Of a stretch of DNA of 64,000 bases, positions 36,987-46,504 are shown one piece after another. Under the pieces are notes generated by a model. That model saw only the letters and a list, made by a program, of their open reading frames with translations. It did not search any database and was not told the origin of the DNA. The position numbers and the translations under genes were made by a program. Positions within the stretch are counted from its first letter, which is position 1. Each line of letters opens with the position of its first letter. Location of the stretch: assembly GCA_947494705.1 (NCBI GenBank), contig CANLVN010000001.1, positions 496,001 to 560,000 on the forward strand, in the 5' to 3' direction. This DNA is from an uncultured Erythrobacter sp. (GTDB lineage Bacteria > Pseudomonadota > Alphaproteobacteria > Sphingomonadales > Sphingomonadaceae).

Positions 36987-37247
36987 ATGATCATCGAAAT
37001 GACACTGAGCGCGCTTTTCACGATCGTGACGGTAGCGACCGCATTGAGCCTGATCGACAGCTGGATCCGGGGGCGCGCCGCCTATGTCGGGTTGCGCCGG
37101 GAAAAAGCCCTGCTCGATGCCGGTTTCGTGCCGCAGGTAGAACCGGGTGAAGTGCGGCTGCGCCGTCAACGTCGCACGACGGTTGCAGGTGCAATGCGCG
37201 GAAATGCGCGGCGCGCGCCGATGCTGGCTATGCAGCTGGGTGCCTAG
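36987..37247 (+). CDS. Small membrane protein, unknown function
   Basis: The 86-residue protein has one N-terminal membrane helix (about 5-25) and a strongly basic cytoplasmic tail rich in Arg. No family is recognised. An AAGGAAACGGC stretch supplies a ribosome site just before ATG 36987. Its TAG stop shares a CTAG palindrome with the pssA stop on the other strand. A near-match EcfG promoter lies upstream. Confidence 0.6.
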   Translation: MIIEMTLSALFTIVTVATALSLIDSWIRGRAAYVGLRREKALLDAGFVPQVEPGEVRLRRQRRTTVAGAMRGNARRAPMLAMQLGA

Positions 37248-38128
37248 GCGGCGGCTTCTTCCGCATCTTCGCGAGCCCGGCGGCGTTTGATCTTGCCGTA
37301 TTTGGCAAGGGCGTAGGGCATCAACGCGAGATAGACGACGCTCATCACGGTCAACGACCACCATGGCTCCAGAAGCAGCGCGGCAAAGCCCAGCGCGAGC
37401 AAGGCCAGCAACGGCAGGCGTAGCGCACGGCCCGGCCGGATCGCAGTCCAGCTGAGCGTCGCCATGTTGGAGATGAGCAATACCGCGATCACGCTGACCC
37501 AGATCGCATTCAGCAAGGGTTCGCGAAACAGATCGTTCCCGGTTTCGAGCCAGAGGAACAGCGGCGTGAAGGCAAGCCCCGCCCCGATCGGTGCAGGTAC
37601 GCCGGTGAGAAACCCGGCGGATTTGTGCGGTTGGTCTTCCATGTCGATGCGCGCGTTGAACCGTGCAAGGCGCAGCGCGCAGCAGATCGCAAAGGCAAGC
37701 GCCGCAAACCAGCCGAACCGCTCGAGGTCGCCGAGCGCCCACATGTAGAGGATCAGCGCTGGCGCCATCCCGAAACTCAGCGAGTCGGCGAGGCTGTCCA
37801 GTTCCGCACCAAAGCGCGACTGCGCGTTCAGCAATCGTGCGATGCGCCCATCAATACCGTCGAGCACGCCTGCACCCACAATCGCCAGGATCGCGTAGGC
37901 CCACTGGCCCTCGATCGCAAAGCGAACCCCGGTAAGACCGGCACACAAGGCTGCGGCGGTAATCGCGTTGGGCATCATGCCCCGCAAGCTGAGCCCGCCG
38001 GACTCGGCTGCGTCGTCGTCTTCATCGTCGATAAGGTCTGCGGGAATATCCTCGTCCCCTTCAGCCGCTTTCGGGCCGAGCCGGACATGCGAGGAGCCGC
38101 GTCTAATTGGGGTTCTGGAAGAGCTCAC
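37244..38128 (-). CDS. pssA: CDP-diacylglycerol--serine O-phosphatidyltransferase
   Basis: PssA makes phosphatidylserine, which Psd (next gene upstream) converts to phosphatidylethanolamine. The CDP-alcohol motif is D-G-R-I-A-R followed by G-x3-D-x3-D (FGAELDSLADS). About eight membrane helices and a basic C-terminal tail are seen. I prefer the GTG at 38128, 20 bases after the psd stop, giving about 294 residues with an acidic N-terminal extension; a start within psd would overlap it. Confidence 0.92.
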   Translation of the reverse strand: MSSSRTPIRRGSSHVRLGPKAAEGDEDIPADLIDDEDDDAAESGGLSLRGMMPNAITAAALCAGLTGVRFAIEGQWAYAILAIVGAGVLDGIDGRIARLLNAQSRFGAELDSLADSLSFGMAPALILYMWALGDLERFGWFAALAFAICCALRLARFNARIDMEDQPHKSAGFLTGVPAPIGAGLAFTPLFLWLETGNDLFREPLLNAIWVSVIAVLLISNMATLSWTAIRPGRALRLPLLALLALGFAALLLEPWWSLTVMSVVYLALMPYALAKYGKIKRRRAREDAEEAAA

Positions 38129-38147
38129 GTAAAGGCAACGCGCGAAA

Positions 38148-38900
38148 CTACTGTGCGATCCCTTCAAGCAGAGCGGACGCACCAACATCGGCGAGGATTG
38201 TCTCGCCGGCGATGATCTTCTGGCCCATCAAGACCTTTGGCTCGGTCCCTGCCGGCAGGTAGACATCGACCCGGCTTCCAAAGCGGATCAGCCCCACGCG
38301 CTGACCCTTGGCAACGAGGTCACCGGGCTTCACGAAGGGCACGATGCGCCGCGCGACCAGTCCAGCGATCTGGGTAAACGCGATCTTCAGGCCGTCGGTG
38401 CGCTCGATCAGAACATGCTGGCGTTCATTCTCCTCACTCGCTTTGTCGAGGTCGGCGTTGACGAACTTGCCCGGCACATAAACCACGCGGCGAACCGTCC
38501 CTGCGATCGGCGCGCGGTTGATGTGAACATCGAACACACTCATGAAAATCGAGACACGGGTAACCTTGGTCGCAGGCAGGCCTTCACTGCCCGATCCGTC
38601 ATCGACCTGCATTTCAGTCGGCGGCTCGCACTGCTTGATAAGCGTCACCAGACCGTCGGCGGGTGCGACGATCGCCGTGTCGGATTGCGGCACCACGCGC
38701 TCGGGGTCGCGGAAGAACGCGAATACGCCAAGGGAGAGCAGCAGCATTGGCCAGCCGATGATCTCCCAATCGAGTATCAGCAGCGGCACCATCGTGATCG
38801 CCAATGCGATCACGCCATATTTGCGCCCTTCGGGATGAATCGCGGGCCAGCCCCAGCTAGCTTCGCCGCGGCCTTGGTTATCGAGAATTTCGCCTGCCAT
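38148..38900 (-). CDS. psd: Phosphatidylserine decarboxylase proenzyme
   Basis: This short (about 250-residue) alphaproteobacterial-type Psd has the self-cleavage site in the C-terminal part as R-F-G-S-R ([12 protein letters not shown]), which generates the pyruvoyl group on the serine. [16 protein letters not shown] is the conserved central segment. Two N-terminal membrane helices are present. ATG 38900 has AAGTGGAAG just upstream; a GTG three codons earlier is also possible. It is co-transcribed with pssA. Confidence 0.94.
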   Translation of the reverse strand: MAGEILDNQGRGEASWGWPAIHPEGRKYGVIALAITMVPLLILDWEIIGWPMLLLSLGVFAFFRDPERVVPQSDTAIVAPADGLVTLIKQCEPPTEMQVDDGSGSEGLPATKVTRVSIFMSVFDVHINRAPIAGTVRRVVYVPGKFVNADLDKASEENERQHVLIERTDGLKIAFTQIAGLVARRIVPFVKPGDLVAKGQRVGLIRFGSRVDVYLPAGTEPKVLMGQKIIAGETILADVGASALLEGIAQ

Positions 38901-39081
38901 GACTTCCACTTAGGAGGTGCCCTGCCCGGCTGCAAGGAAGCTTGGACCGCGCCTTCTCGTTTTACTGCGTCGGCGACCGCTCCTCCAAGGACAGGCATTC
39001 ACTTTTTAGTGAGACGTTTACCCTATTTCGGACCAGCTAGATCGACCGACTTCGACCACAAAAGGGAAACGGCCTGCAGGC

Positions 39082-40185
39082 ATGAACGCGACAACGGCTT
39101 TGACCGACACCATTCCGGCCCGCCGACGCTGGCTCGGCGAAGTGCCGATTTTGGTCATCGGCGCGGCGCTGATGGGACTATGCGTGGCGTTGCTGTTAAC
39201 GCAGGGTGTGGCGCCCGGCATCGGCGGAGTTCTCGCTAATGCTCAGATCTTTGCCATGTTCACCATCGTGCTTGTCTGCGCAGACGCTGGCCGCGAAATC
39301 TACCGCAGCCGACCAGCCAGCCCGCTATCTCACCTCAAGGCGCGCTATACCCGGTCAATCGTCACCGCGACGGTGATCGCCGGCCTGCCGATGCTGAGCG
39401 TCGCGATCATCCTGCTTCCTTATTTTTCGGCAATGAAGGCGGCGATTCCACTGTTCAACGACTACAGCTGGGATGCGAGTTTCATTGCATGGGACCGCGC
39501 TATCTTCTTCGGCATGGATGCGTGGCAAGTGCTCCAGCCGGTGTTCGGCTACCCGGTGGTCACCGCGTTCCTTGGCCTGCTCTATCAGCTGTGGTTCCTG
39601 TTGCTCTACCCCGGTGTGATGTTCTTCGCCTTCGCCAGAATTGACGCGCGCGTTCGCCGCCAGTTTTTCCTGACCTACGTTCTCAGCTGGACACTAGTGG
39701 GCGGCGCGATGGCGACCTGGCTCGCATCGGTCGGCCCGTGTTTCGTCGGTCCGATGCTCGGCAATCCGGCATTCGATGCGCAGATGGCCTATCTCTATGC
39801 CGCGAACGAGCAGGTGCCGATCATGGCCCTGCCGGTGCAGGAAATGCTGCTCGAGCGCTTCGCCACCGCAGATAACGGTCTGGGAAGCGGGATCACCGCG
39901 ATGCCAAGCATGCATTGCGCCATCGCTTTCCTGTACTGGATCGCGATGCGCCGCGTGCATTCGGGATGGGGCGCGTTTTTCGGCGTGTTCTTCTTCGTGA
40001 CGTGGATCAGCAGCGTCCACCTCGGCTACCATTACGCGGTCGACGGGCTGGTCTCGCTGCTTGCGGTCGCTTCGATCTGGGCAGTGTCGCAGCGCGTCAT
40101 TTTCGCGTGGGACAGCTGGCTGGAAAGCCGGACGCAGCCTGCGTTTCAGCCAACCCGCCGGACGAATACCGCGCCAGCCGAATAA
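39082..40185 (+). CDS. PAP2 superfamily membrane protein (inositol-phosphotransferase-like)
   Basis: The 367-residue protein has six or seven membrane helices. PAP2 motifs are MPSMHC (about 274-279) and HLGYHYAVDG (about 313-322), so the catalytic His and Asp are in place; the usual first K-x6-R-P motif is not obvious. This pattern fits the PAP2_3 group, which contains phosphatidic acid phosphatases and Aur1-type phosphotransferases. A role in lipid head-group transfer is a reasonable guess only. The 3' end overlaps the convergent KAS III gene by 40 bases. Confidence 0.82.
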   Translation: MNATTALTDTIPARRRWLGEVPILVIGAALMGLCVALLLTQGVAPGIGGVLANAQIFAMFTIVLVCADAGREIYRSRPASPLSHLKARYTRSIVTATVIAGLPMLSVAIILLPYFSAMKAAIPLFNDYSWDASFIAWDRAIFFGMDAWQVLQPVFGYPVVTAFLGLLYQLWFLLLYPGVMFFAFARIDARVRRQFFLTYVLSWTLVGGAMATWLASVGPCFVGPMLGNPAFDAQMAYLYAANEQVPIMALPVQEMLLERFATADNGLGSGITAMPSMHCAIAFLYWIAMRRVHSGWGAFFGVFFFVTWISSVHLGYHYAVDGLVSLLAVASIWAVSQRVIFAWDSWLESRTQPAFQPTRRTNTAPAE

Positions 40186-41285
40186 CCCGCGCCGAACGAA
40201 CAGATCAGTCCGGTATCGCCCGCCACCAGATCGTCGCTGTTGAGGTGGAAGGCGATGATCGAACCGGCGCTAGACGTATTGCCATAGGTGTCGAGCACGG
40301 TCGGGCTTTCGTCGTCGTTAGCTTCGTGGCCCAGAACACGCTGCGCGATCAGACGGTTCATGCCCGCATTCGCCTGATGCAGCCACAGGCGGCGCAGGGT
40401 CTTCGGGTCCATCTGGAGCTTTTCGGCTTCCTCGATGATCATCTGCGCGACCATCGGCACGACTTCCTTGAACACCTTGCGTCCTTCCTGGACGAAGAGC
40501 TTATCGGGCTCGCCCACGCCTTCGGGCGACGCACGGTTGAGGAAGCCGAAGTTGTTGCGGATGTTGTTCGAGAACACCGTTTTCAGCTTCGTGCTGAGGA
40601 TGTCCCAGTGCTGTTCCGGAGCGATGGCAGCGTCTTCGACCAGCACAGCCGTTGCGACATCGCCGAAGATGAAGTGGCTGTCGCGGTCGCGCCAGTTGAG
40701 GTGGCCAGAAGTGATTTCGGGGCTGACGACCAGCACGCTTTTGGCATTGCCTGCGCGCACATAGTCGGCGGCGGTCTGGATGCCGAAGGTGGCTGACGAG
40801 CAAGCGACATTCATGTCGAAGCCAAAGCCCTCGATGCCCAGCGCCTGCTGGATCTCGATCGCCATGGCCGGATAGGGCCGCTCCATATTGGAGGCCGCGC
40901 ACAGCACAGCGTCGACATCCTCGGGCTTGCGACCTGCGCGTTCGAGCGCCTGCTTCGCCGCCGTCACACCGATCTCGGCCATCATCGACCATTCGTCATT
41001 GCCGCGCTCGTCCCAGCGCGGGCCCATCACGTCGGGGTCGAGAATCGGCTGCTTGCTCATCACATGGCGCGCCTTGATCCCGCTCGCCTTCTCGATGAAC
41101 TCGACGCTCGAATAGGTCAGCGCTTCGGTTTCGCCCACCTCTATGGCTTCGGCGTTGGCGGCGTTGAACCGGTCGACGTACTCGTTGAAGCTTGCGACCA
41201 GTTCTTCGTTGGTGATCGATTCTTCGGGGGTAAACAGGCCGGTCGCCGAGATTACGGGGCGGCCTGAAAGCTGGATATCAGTCAT
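40146..41285 (-). CDS. Beta-ketoacyl-ACP synthase III family protein (long form)
   Basis: The 379-residue thiolase-fold enzyme has the catalytic triad Cys in NVACSSATFG, His in WLHQANAGMN and Asn in YGNTSSAGS. It is about 50 residues longer than standard FabH and, from memory of its sequence, resembles the Pseudomonas PA3286 type. That enzyme condenses medium-chain acyl-CoA with malonyl-ACP to shunt beta-oxidation products into synthesis. ATG 41285 (MTDIQLSG) is the likely start. No fab operon is adjacent. Confidence 0.85.
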   Translation of the reverse strand: MTDIQLSGRPVISATGLFTPEESITNEELVASFNEYVDRFNAANAEAIEVGETEALTYSSVEFIEKASGIKARHVMSKQPILDPDVMGPRWDERGNDEWSMMAEIGVTAAKQALERAGRKPEDVDAVLCAASNMERPYPAMAIEIQQALGIEGFGFDMNVACSSATFGIQTAADYVRAGNAKSVLVVSPEITSGHLNWRDRDSHFIFGDVATAVLVEDAAIAPEQHWDILSTKLKTVFSNNIRNNFGFLNRASPEGVGEPDKLFVQEGRKVFKEVVPMVAQMIIEEAEKLQMDPKTLRRLWLHQANAGMNRLIAQRVLGHEANDDESPTVLDTYGNTSSAGSIIAFHLNSDDLVAGDTGLICSFGAGYSAGAVFVRRVG

Positions 41286-41432
41286 GGTGCGCAGCGATAA
41301 GCCCGGCAAGCGACGGCGGCAAGACCTGCGAGGGGCCTGGCCGCAAAGCTATCACCAGAGCCGGATATGCAGCGCACAGATATTCGCCACGGCGAGCGCG
41401 GGGTCGGCAATCGCAAGGGCGGTAGAAGCCGG

Positions 41433-41518
41433 TGGTGGACAGGGCTGGATTCGAACCAGCGTACGCTTGCGCGGGCAGATTTACAGTCTGCTGCCTTTAA
41501 CCACTCGGCCACCTGTCC
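41433..41518 (-). tRNA. tRNA-Tyr (anticodon GUA)
   Basis: A class II tRNA on the minus strand: acceptor GGACAGG/CCTGTCC, discriminator A and encoded CCA, D arm GGTTAA-type, anticodon stem CAGA/TCTG with loop CTGTAAA (anticodon GTA at 41482-41484), long variable arm, and T loop TTCGAAT. It is divergent from rlmB. Confidence 0.97.
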
Positions 41519-41677
41519 ACACATGGGCCTTGATTGGGGCACTGCGATCAGCGCCGGATCAATGGGCGGGAACCAGAGGCCCCGCTGCCGAGAGGCGCCC
41601 CTTTGGCGAAGCGGCGCTTGTGTGTCAATGGGGCTGCTGGCAGGGAGCGCCAATGATATTGCAAAACAGGAAGTTTG

Positions 41678-42478
41678 ATGGCCAAGGGTGATCGCAAGCG
41701 CGCGCTGCGCGGACGCGCAGGACGAATGAAGGGCGGGCGCGGCTCTGGCAAGGGGACCGCAGGTCACACGCGCCTTTGGGGGCGCCATCCGGTCGAGGCC
41801 GCGCTGAAGAACCCCTCGCGCCAATTCCGCAAGCTGTGGGCAACGCGAGAGGGAATCGACAGTCTCGACGGCGAATTGCCGCCCGATTTTCCAGTCGAAT
41901 ACGCAGAGGTGACCGACCTTGCCCGCCTCGTCGCCAAGGATGCACCGCATCAAGGCCTCGTGCTCGAATGTGAACCGCTCGCCGATGTGTTTATCGACGA
42001 GGTTGCGACCGGCGATCCGGCGCGGCCCGTCGTGGTCCTCGACCAAGTCACGGACCCCCACAATGTCGGCGCGATCATGCGCTCGGCGGCGGCGTTTGGC
42101 GCGGCCTGCATCGTAACTCAGGATCGCCATGCCCCGCCCGAAGGCGGCGTTCTGGCAAAGTCTGCCTCGGGCGCGCTCGAAACCGTGCCGTGGGTACGCG
42201 TGGTCAACCTCGCCCGCGCGCTCGATGAGTTGGCGCAGGCGGGTTATTGGCGCATCGGGCTGACGGGAGAGGCCGAGGCGACCCTAGGCGAAACGCTCAC
42301 CAACGGCGCGCTTGCCTTGGTGCTGGGTGCCGAGGGCGAAGGGATGCGACACAATATCGCGCAACATTGCGATGCCCTCGCCCGGCTCCCGATCACCTCG
42401 GCTATCGAAAGTCTTAACGTTTCGAATGCAGCAGCAATCGCACTATATGCGAGTGCGACACGGGCAACAGGGGAGTAA
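41678..42478 (+). CDS. rlmB: 23S rRNA (guanosine-2'-O-)-methyltransferase, RlmB/TrmH family
   Basis: This SPOUT methyltransferase has 266 residues: a basic, Gly/Arg-rich N-terminal tail, the RNA-binding SpoU substrate domain (about 35-105), and the knotted catalytic domain with DQVTDPHNVGAIMRSA, LGAEGEGM and ESLNVSNAAAIALY motifs. RlmB methylates G2251 of 23S rRNA. ATG 41678 has AGGAAG upstream. It lies directly before a lipoprotein gene (5-base gap). Confidence 0.92.
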   Translation: MAKGDRKRALRGRAGRMKGGRGSGKGTAGHTRLWGRHPVEAALKNPSRQFRKLWATREGIDSLDGELPPDFPVEYAEVTDLARLVAKDAPHQGLVLECEPLADVFIDEVATGDPARPVVVLDQVTDPHNVGAIMRSAAAFGAACIVTQDRHAPPEGGVLAKSASGALETVPWVRVVNLARALDELAQAGYWRIGLTGEAEATLGETLTNGALALVLGAEGEGMRHNIAQHCDALARLPITSAIESLNVSNAAAIALYASATRATGE

Positions 42479-42483
42479 GTCAA

Positions 42484-43362
42484 ATGGGTATTGTGGGATC
42501 GACCCGCGCGAAGGCAGCGGCAGCACTGGCGGCACTCTCGCTGCTTCTGACCGGCTGTTTCATCACGCCGGGCAAGTTCAACTCAGAGCTTGTGCTGATG
42601 AAGGGCGACCGTTTTTCCTACACCTATGAAGGCGAGATATTCTTCCTCGGCCTCTCCAGCCTCGCGCAGATGGGTGCCGCGGGCGAGGAATTCGAAGCGG
42701 AGCCGTGCTACGACGAGGAAACCTACGAAGACCCCGAATGCACCGAGGCCGAGCTCGCCGAGCAGCGCGCCGAATGGGATGCCAATGCCGAGGCCCGCAC
42801 GCAGGAGGCCGCTCAGGAAGCTGAGCAGATGGCGGCCCTCATGGGAGGAATCGACCCGTCCGACCCGGAAGCGACAGCCGAACTGGTGCAACTGCTTGAG
42901 CGGCAGCGAGGGTGGCAGAGCGTCGTCGACAAGGGCGACGGGGTGTTTGAGGTGCGCTACGCGATCGAAGGCACGCTCAGCCATGACTTCCAGTTTCCCG
43001 TAATCGAAGGCTTCCCTACCATCAGCCCCTTCGTGCAGCTCTATCTGCGCAAGGGCGATCAGGTGCGGGTCAACGCGCCGGGCTTTTCAGCGCAGAGCGA
43101 CAACGGTCCGATGGCCGGGATGATGGGCGGTATGGTCGGTATGGCCGGGCTTGCCGCAATGAGCGGGGAAGAGGGCGCGGGCGAGGCTATGCCCGACATA
43201 CCCACGATCGAGGGCACCTTTACGATCGTCACTGACGGGATCATCCGCGCCAACAACACCGACGAAGGCGCGGTGCCGACGGCGCGCGGTCAGGAACTGA
43301 GCTGGGACATCTCGCCTCGCACACAGGCAGCTCCGACCGCGCTGATCGACCTGTCGAACTGA
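42484..43362 (+). CDS. Putative lipoprotein, unknown function
   Basis: The 292-residue protein has a signal peptide ending in the lipobox L-L-T-G-C (Cys about 25). A very acidic segment (about 70-115, many Glu) and a Met/Gly-rich segment (MAGMMGGMVGMAG, about 210-222) follow, then a beta-rich end. No known domain is recognised. The 5-base gap to rlmB suggests co-transcription. The Met/Gly stretch could be a flexible linker. Confidence 0.75.
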   Translation: MGIVGSTRAKAAAALAALSLLLTGCFITPGKFNSELVLMKGDRFSYTYEGEIFFLGLSSLAQMGAAGEEFEAEPCYDEETYEDPECTEAELAEQRAEWDANAEARTQEAAQEAEQMAALMGGIDPSDPEATAELVQLLERQRGWQSVVDKGDGVFEVRYAIEGTLSHDFQFPVIEGFPTISPFVQLYLRKGDQVRVNAPGFSAQSDNGPMAGMMGGMVGMAGLAAMSGEEGAGEAMPDIPTIEGTFTIVTDGIIRANNTDEGAVPTARGQELSWDISPRTQAAPTALIDLSN

Positions 43363-43381
43363 CGTTGCTCCAAAAACAAAC

Positions 43382-43412
43382 GACCCCGCCAGCCACTTGG
43401 GCGGGCGGGGTC
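43382..43412 (-). terminator. Rho-independent terminator of hup
   Basis: A perfect 9-bp GC stem (GACCCCGCC / GGCGGGGTC) is followed, on the minus strand, by the U-rich GTTTGTTTTTG tract. It therefore ends the hup transcript. On the plus strand it lies just after the lipoprotein gene and may also act there, but without a T-run. Confidence 0.82.
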
Positions 43413-43465
43413 TGAATGTTTACCGCGATGCCTCCGCTAACGAAGGCGCGGCTTCAACAGAAAGC

Positions 43466-43738
43466 TTAGTTCACGGCGTCCTTGAGGCCCTTGCCTGCCT
43501 TGAACTTGGGCTGGTTCGACGCCTTGATGGTCATCGGTTCGCCGGTGCGCGGGTTGCGTCCGGTCGACGCCTTGCGCTTGGCGACCGAGAAAGTACCGAA
43601 CCCGACCAGGCGCACTTCGTCGCCGCTGGACAGCGCTTTCTGGATCGCATCGAACACGCCTTCGACGGCATTCGCAGCGTCGCTCTTGGAAAGACCGCTG
43701 GTTTCAGCAACCGCGCCGATCAGATCATTCTTGTTCAT
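43466..43738 (-). CDS. hup: DNA-binding protein HU
   Basis: The 90-residue histone-like protein matches HU/IHF throughout: MNKNDLIGAVAE, GFGTFSVAKRKASTGRNPRTG with the DNA-arm segment RNPRTGE, and the C-terminal KFKAGKGLKDAVN. HU homodimers compact DNA and assist recombination. It sits downstream of lon on the same strand, with a 250-base gap containing a TTGACA promoter. Confidence 0.96.
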   Translation of the reverse strand: MNKNDLIGAVAETSGLSKSDAANAVEGVFDAIQKALSSGDEVRLVGFGTFSVAKRKASTGRNPRTGEPMTIKASNQPKFKAGKGLKDAVN

Positions 43739-43796
43739 CGTGGAAGTCCCCTCGTTTCAACTCGTATTAAAATGAATCGCCTTCTTCAAACCTCGG

Positions 43797-43825
43797 AAGT
43801 TGAGACCTTTTACAAGGGCTGTCAA
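43797..43825 (-). promoter_or_regulatory. Probable sigma-70-type promoter of hup
   Basis: The minus strand reads TTGACA (43825-43820), 17 bases, then CAACTT (43802-43797), placing transcription start roughly 50 bases before the hup ATG. The -35 is perfect and the -10 weak, as is common in alphaproteobacteria. No gene is seen in 43739-43989. Confidence 0.45.
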
Positions 43826-43989
43826 AGGCAATCCGCCGGGGAAAACGCAATTCACGAGACTATCGCATAGATTTGCGACGAAATGACGCAGTGCGCGGAC
43901 GCGCGGCGACACATGCTCGAAAAACGGCCTTTCCCCCTTCAGTTGGCGACCCTGCCGCGATTCGCGGCAAGAACCGTGACCGTAGCCTA

Positions 43990-46386
43990 TCAATGCGCCG
44001 TTGGCACGTCGCTTCCGCCACGAAGATGCGCGCCCGGTTGCGAAGCGAGGTCATCGGCCTCTGTCCACTCGATCGGCGAAGGCATATCGATGATCGCATG
44101 GTCGAGCACCTGGTCGACATGGGCGACCGGAATGATCTCCAGCCCTTCCTTCACATTTTCGGGAATTTCCGCGAGGTCCTTCACATTCTCTTCGGGGATC
44201 AGCACGGTCGTGATCCCGCCGCGAAGTGCCGCCAGCAGCTTTTCCTTCAGGCCGCCAATTGCCAGCACCCGTCCGCGCAACGTGACTTCGCCGGTCATCG
44301 CGATGTCGGGCCGCACGGCGGCGCCGGTCAACGTGGAGACGATGGAGGTCACCATTCCGATCCCGGCACTCGGTCCGTCCTTGGGCACCGCACCTTCGGG
44401 AAGGTGGATGTGGATGTTCTTGCGCTGGAACAGGCTCGGCTTGACCCCGTAGCTCGGCGCGCGGGCCTTCACGAAGGAAAAGGCCGCCGCGACGCTTTCG
44501 TTCATAACGTCGCCCAGCTTACCGGTGGTCTTGATTTCGCCTTTGCCCGGCGTCGTCACGCTTTCGATGGTCAGCAGCTCGCCGCCGACACTCGTCCAGG
44601 CAAGGCCCGTGACCGCACCGACCTGCGCCTCGTCCTCACTCATGCCGTGCTTGAACTTGCGCACGCCGGCAAAGTCGCCGAGATTTTCGGGCGTAATCGT
44701 GACGCTGGTGACTTCCTTTTCGAGGATCTTGCGCAGGGTCTTGCGCGCAAGCCGGGCGATTTCTCGCTCCAACGTGCGCACGCCCGCTTCGCGGGTGTAG
44801 TAGCGAATTAGGTCGCGCAGACCCTCTTCGGTCAGTTCGAATTCGCCTTCCTTCAGACCATGCGTTTCCACCTGCTTTTCGATCAGGTGGCGCTTGGCGA
44901 TTTCGACTTTCTCGTCCTCAGTGTAGCCTTCGAGCCGGATGATCTCCATCCGGTCGAGGAGCGGCTGCGGCAAATCAAGGCTGTTCGCAGTCGTCACGAA
45001 CATGATGTTCGACAGGTCGAGATCGAGTTCGAGATAGTGGTCCTGGAACTTGTTGTTCTGTTCCGGATCGAGCACTTCGAGCAGCGCCGAGGCCGGATCG
45101 CCGCGGAAATCCTGTCCCAGTTTGTCGATCTCATCGAGCAGGAACAGCGGGTTGTTGGTGCCAGCCTTCTTCAGGTTCGACACGATCTTGCCCGGCATTG
45201 AGCCGATATATGTGCGCCGGTGACCGCGGATTTCAGCCTCGTCACGCACACCGCCCAGAGACTGGCGCACGAATTCGCGGCCCGTCGCCTTGGCAATCGA
45301 CTTGCCCAGCGAGGTCTTGCCGACACCCGGAGGGCCGACGAGGCACAGGATCGGACCTTTCAGCTTGTTGGTGCGCGCCTGAACGGCAAGATATTCGATG
45401 ATCCGGTCCTTGACCTTTTCGAGGCCATAATGATCGGCATCGAGCACTTCCTGCGCTTCGGCGATGTCTTTCTTGACCTTGCTCTTCTTGCCCCAGGGCA
45501 GACCGAGCAGCACGTCGAGATAATTGCGCACTACGGTCGCCTCGGCGCTCATGGGCTGCATGCCCTTGAGTTTTTTCAGCTCGGCCTTGGCCTTGGACTT
45601 GGCTTCTTTGGTAAGCTTGGTTTTCTCGATCTTCTCGGTCAGCTCGGCAATCTCGTCGCCTTCTTCGCCGTCGCCACCGCCCAGCTCGCTCTGGATCGCC
45701 TTCAACTGTTCGTTGAGGTAATATTCGCGCTGCGTCTTTTCCATCTGGCGCTTTACGCGTCCGCGAATCTTGCGCTCGACCTGCAGCACCGATAGCTCGC
45801 CTTCCATGAAGGACATGACGAGTTCGAGCCGCTTGAGCGGACTCGATTCGGTCAGCAGCGATTGCTTGTCGGAAACCTTGGCGCTGATTGCAGCTGCGAT
45901 AGTGTCGGCGAGTTCACCAGCATCGTCGACATCCGATAGATCGACATTGGTGTCCTGGCCCATCTTCTTGTTGAGTTTCGCATATTCACCGAATTGCTGG
46001 GTCACCTGCCGCATCAGGGCGGTTACTTCATTGCCAGAGACGGTTTCGGGTTCGAGAAGCTCGACTTCGGCAAGGACGTAATCGCCTTCCGGACGCAAAT
46101 TCTCGAGCTTGGCGCGCTCGACCCCCTCGACCAGCACGCGCACCGTGCCGTCGGGCAATTTCAGCAGCTGCAGCACCTGCGCGACAACGCCTATATCGTA
46201 GAGGTCGTCGCCTTCGGGATCATCCGTGCCCGGGTCGAGCTGCGCGACGAGGACGATGTCCTTGGAGGCTTCCATAGCCGCTTCGAGCGCCGCCACTGAC
46301 TTGTCGCGTCCGACAAAAAGCGGGACGACCATGCCGGGGAAGACGACTATGTCGCGAAGGGGGAGGAGAGGGAATTGGTGGGTCAT
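43990..46386 (-). CDS. lon: ATP-dependent protease Lon
   Basis: Lon degrades misfolded and regulatory proteins. The 798-residue protein has the N-terminal substrate-binding domain, AAA+ domain with Walker [10 protein letters not shown] (about 353-361) and Walker B FLLDEIDK, and the C-terminal protease with catalytic Ser673 (PKDGPSAG) and Lys716 ([10 protein letters not shown]). Length is typical. The upstream gap is 118 bases. Gene order lon-hup matches many proteobacteria. Confidence 0.98.
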   Translation of the reverse strand: MTHQFPLLPLRDIVVFPGMVVPLFVGRDKSVAALEAAMEASKDIVLVAQLDPGTDDPEGDDLYDIGVVAQVLQLLKLPDGTVRVLVEGVERAKLENLRPEGDYVLAEVELLEPETVSGNEVTALMRQVTQQFGEYAKLNKKMGQDTNVDLSDVDDAGELADTIAAAISAKVSDKQSLLTESSPLKRLELVMSFMEGELSVLQVERKIRGRVKRQMEKTQREYYLNEQLKAIQSELGGGDGEEGDEIAELTEKIEKTKLTKEAKSKAKAELKKLKGMQPMSAEATVVRNYLDVLLGLPWGKKSKVKKDIAEAQEVLDADHYGLEKVKDRIIEYLAVQARTNKLKGPILCLVGPPGVGKTSLGKSIAKATGREFVRQSLGGVRDEAEIRGHRRTYIGSMPGKIVSNLKKAGTNNPLFLLDEIDKLGQDFRGDPASALLEVLDPEQNNKFQDHYLELDLDLSNIMFVTTANSLDLPQPLLDRMEIIRLEGYTEDEKVEIAKRHLIEKQVETHGLKEGEFELTEEGLRDLIRYYTREAGVRTLEREIARLARKTLRKILEKEVTSVTITPENLGDFAGVRKFKHGMSEDEAQVGAVTGLAWTSVGGELLTIESVTTPGKGEIKTTGKLGDVMNESVAAAFSFVKARAPSYGVKPSLFQRKNIHIHLPEGAVPKDGPSAGIGMVTSIVSTLTGAAVRPDIAMTGEVTLRGRVLAIGGLKEKLLAALRGGITTVLIPEENVKDLAEIPENVKEGLEIIPVAHVDQVLDHAIIDMPSPIEWTEADDLASQPGAHLRGGSDVPTAH

Positions 46387-46504
46387 ATTCTATTGTCCGT
46401 GGCCGCGATTGGCGCGCGCCTTTGCCGAAGATATGGGTGGCACTGCCCTCCCCTGCAATGCCGCGATTGGCTTAGCTGTGGATGCTGCGGGCCGCCGGTA
46501 CAGT

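Noticed and set aside
41623..41628. TTGACA on the minus strand upstream of tRNA-Tyr
   Set aside because: No acceptable -10 element at 16-18 bases, so I do not list it as a promoter.
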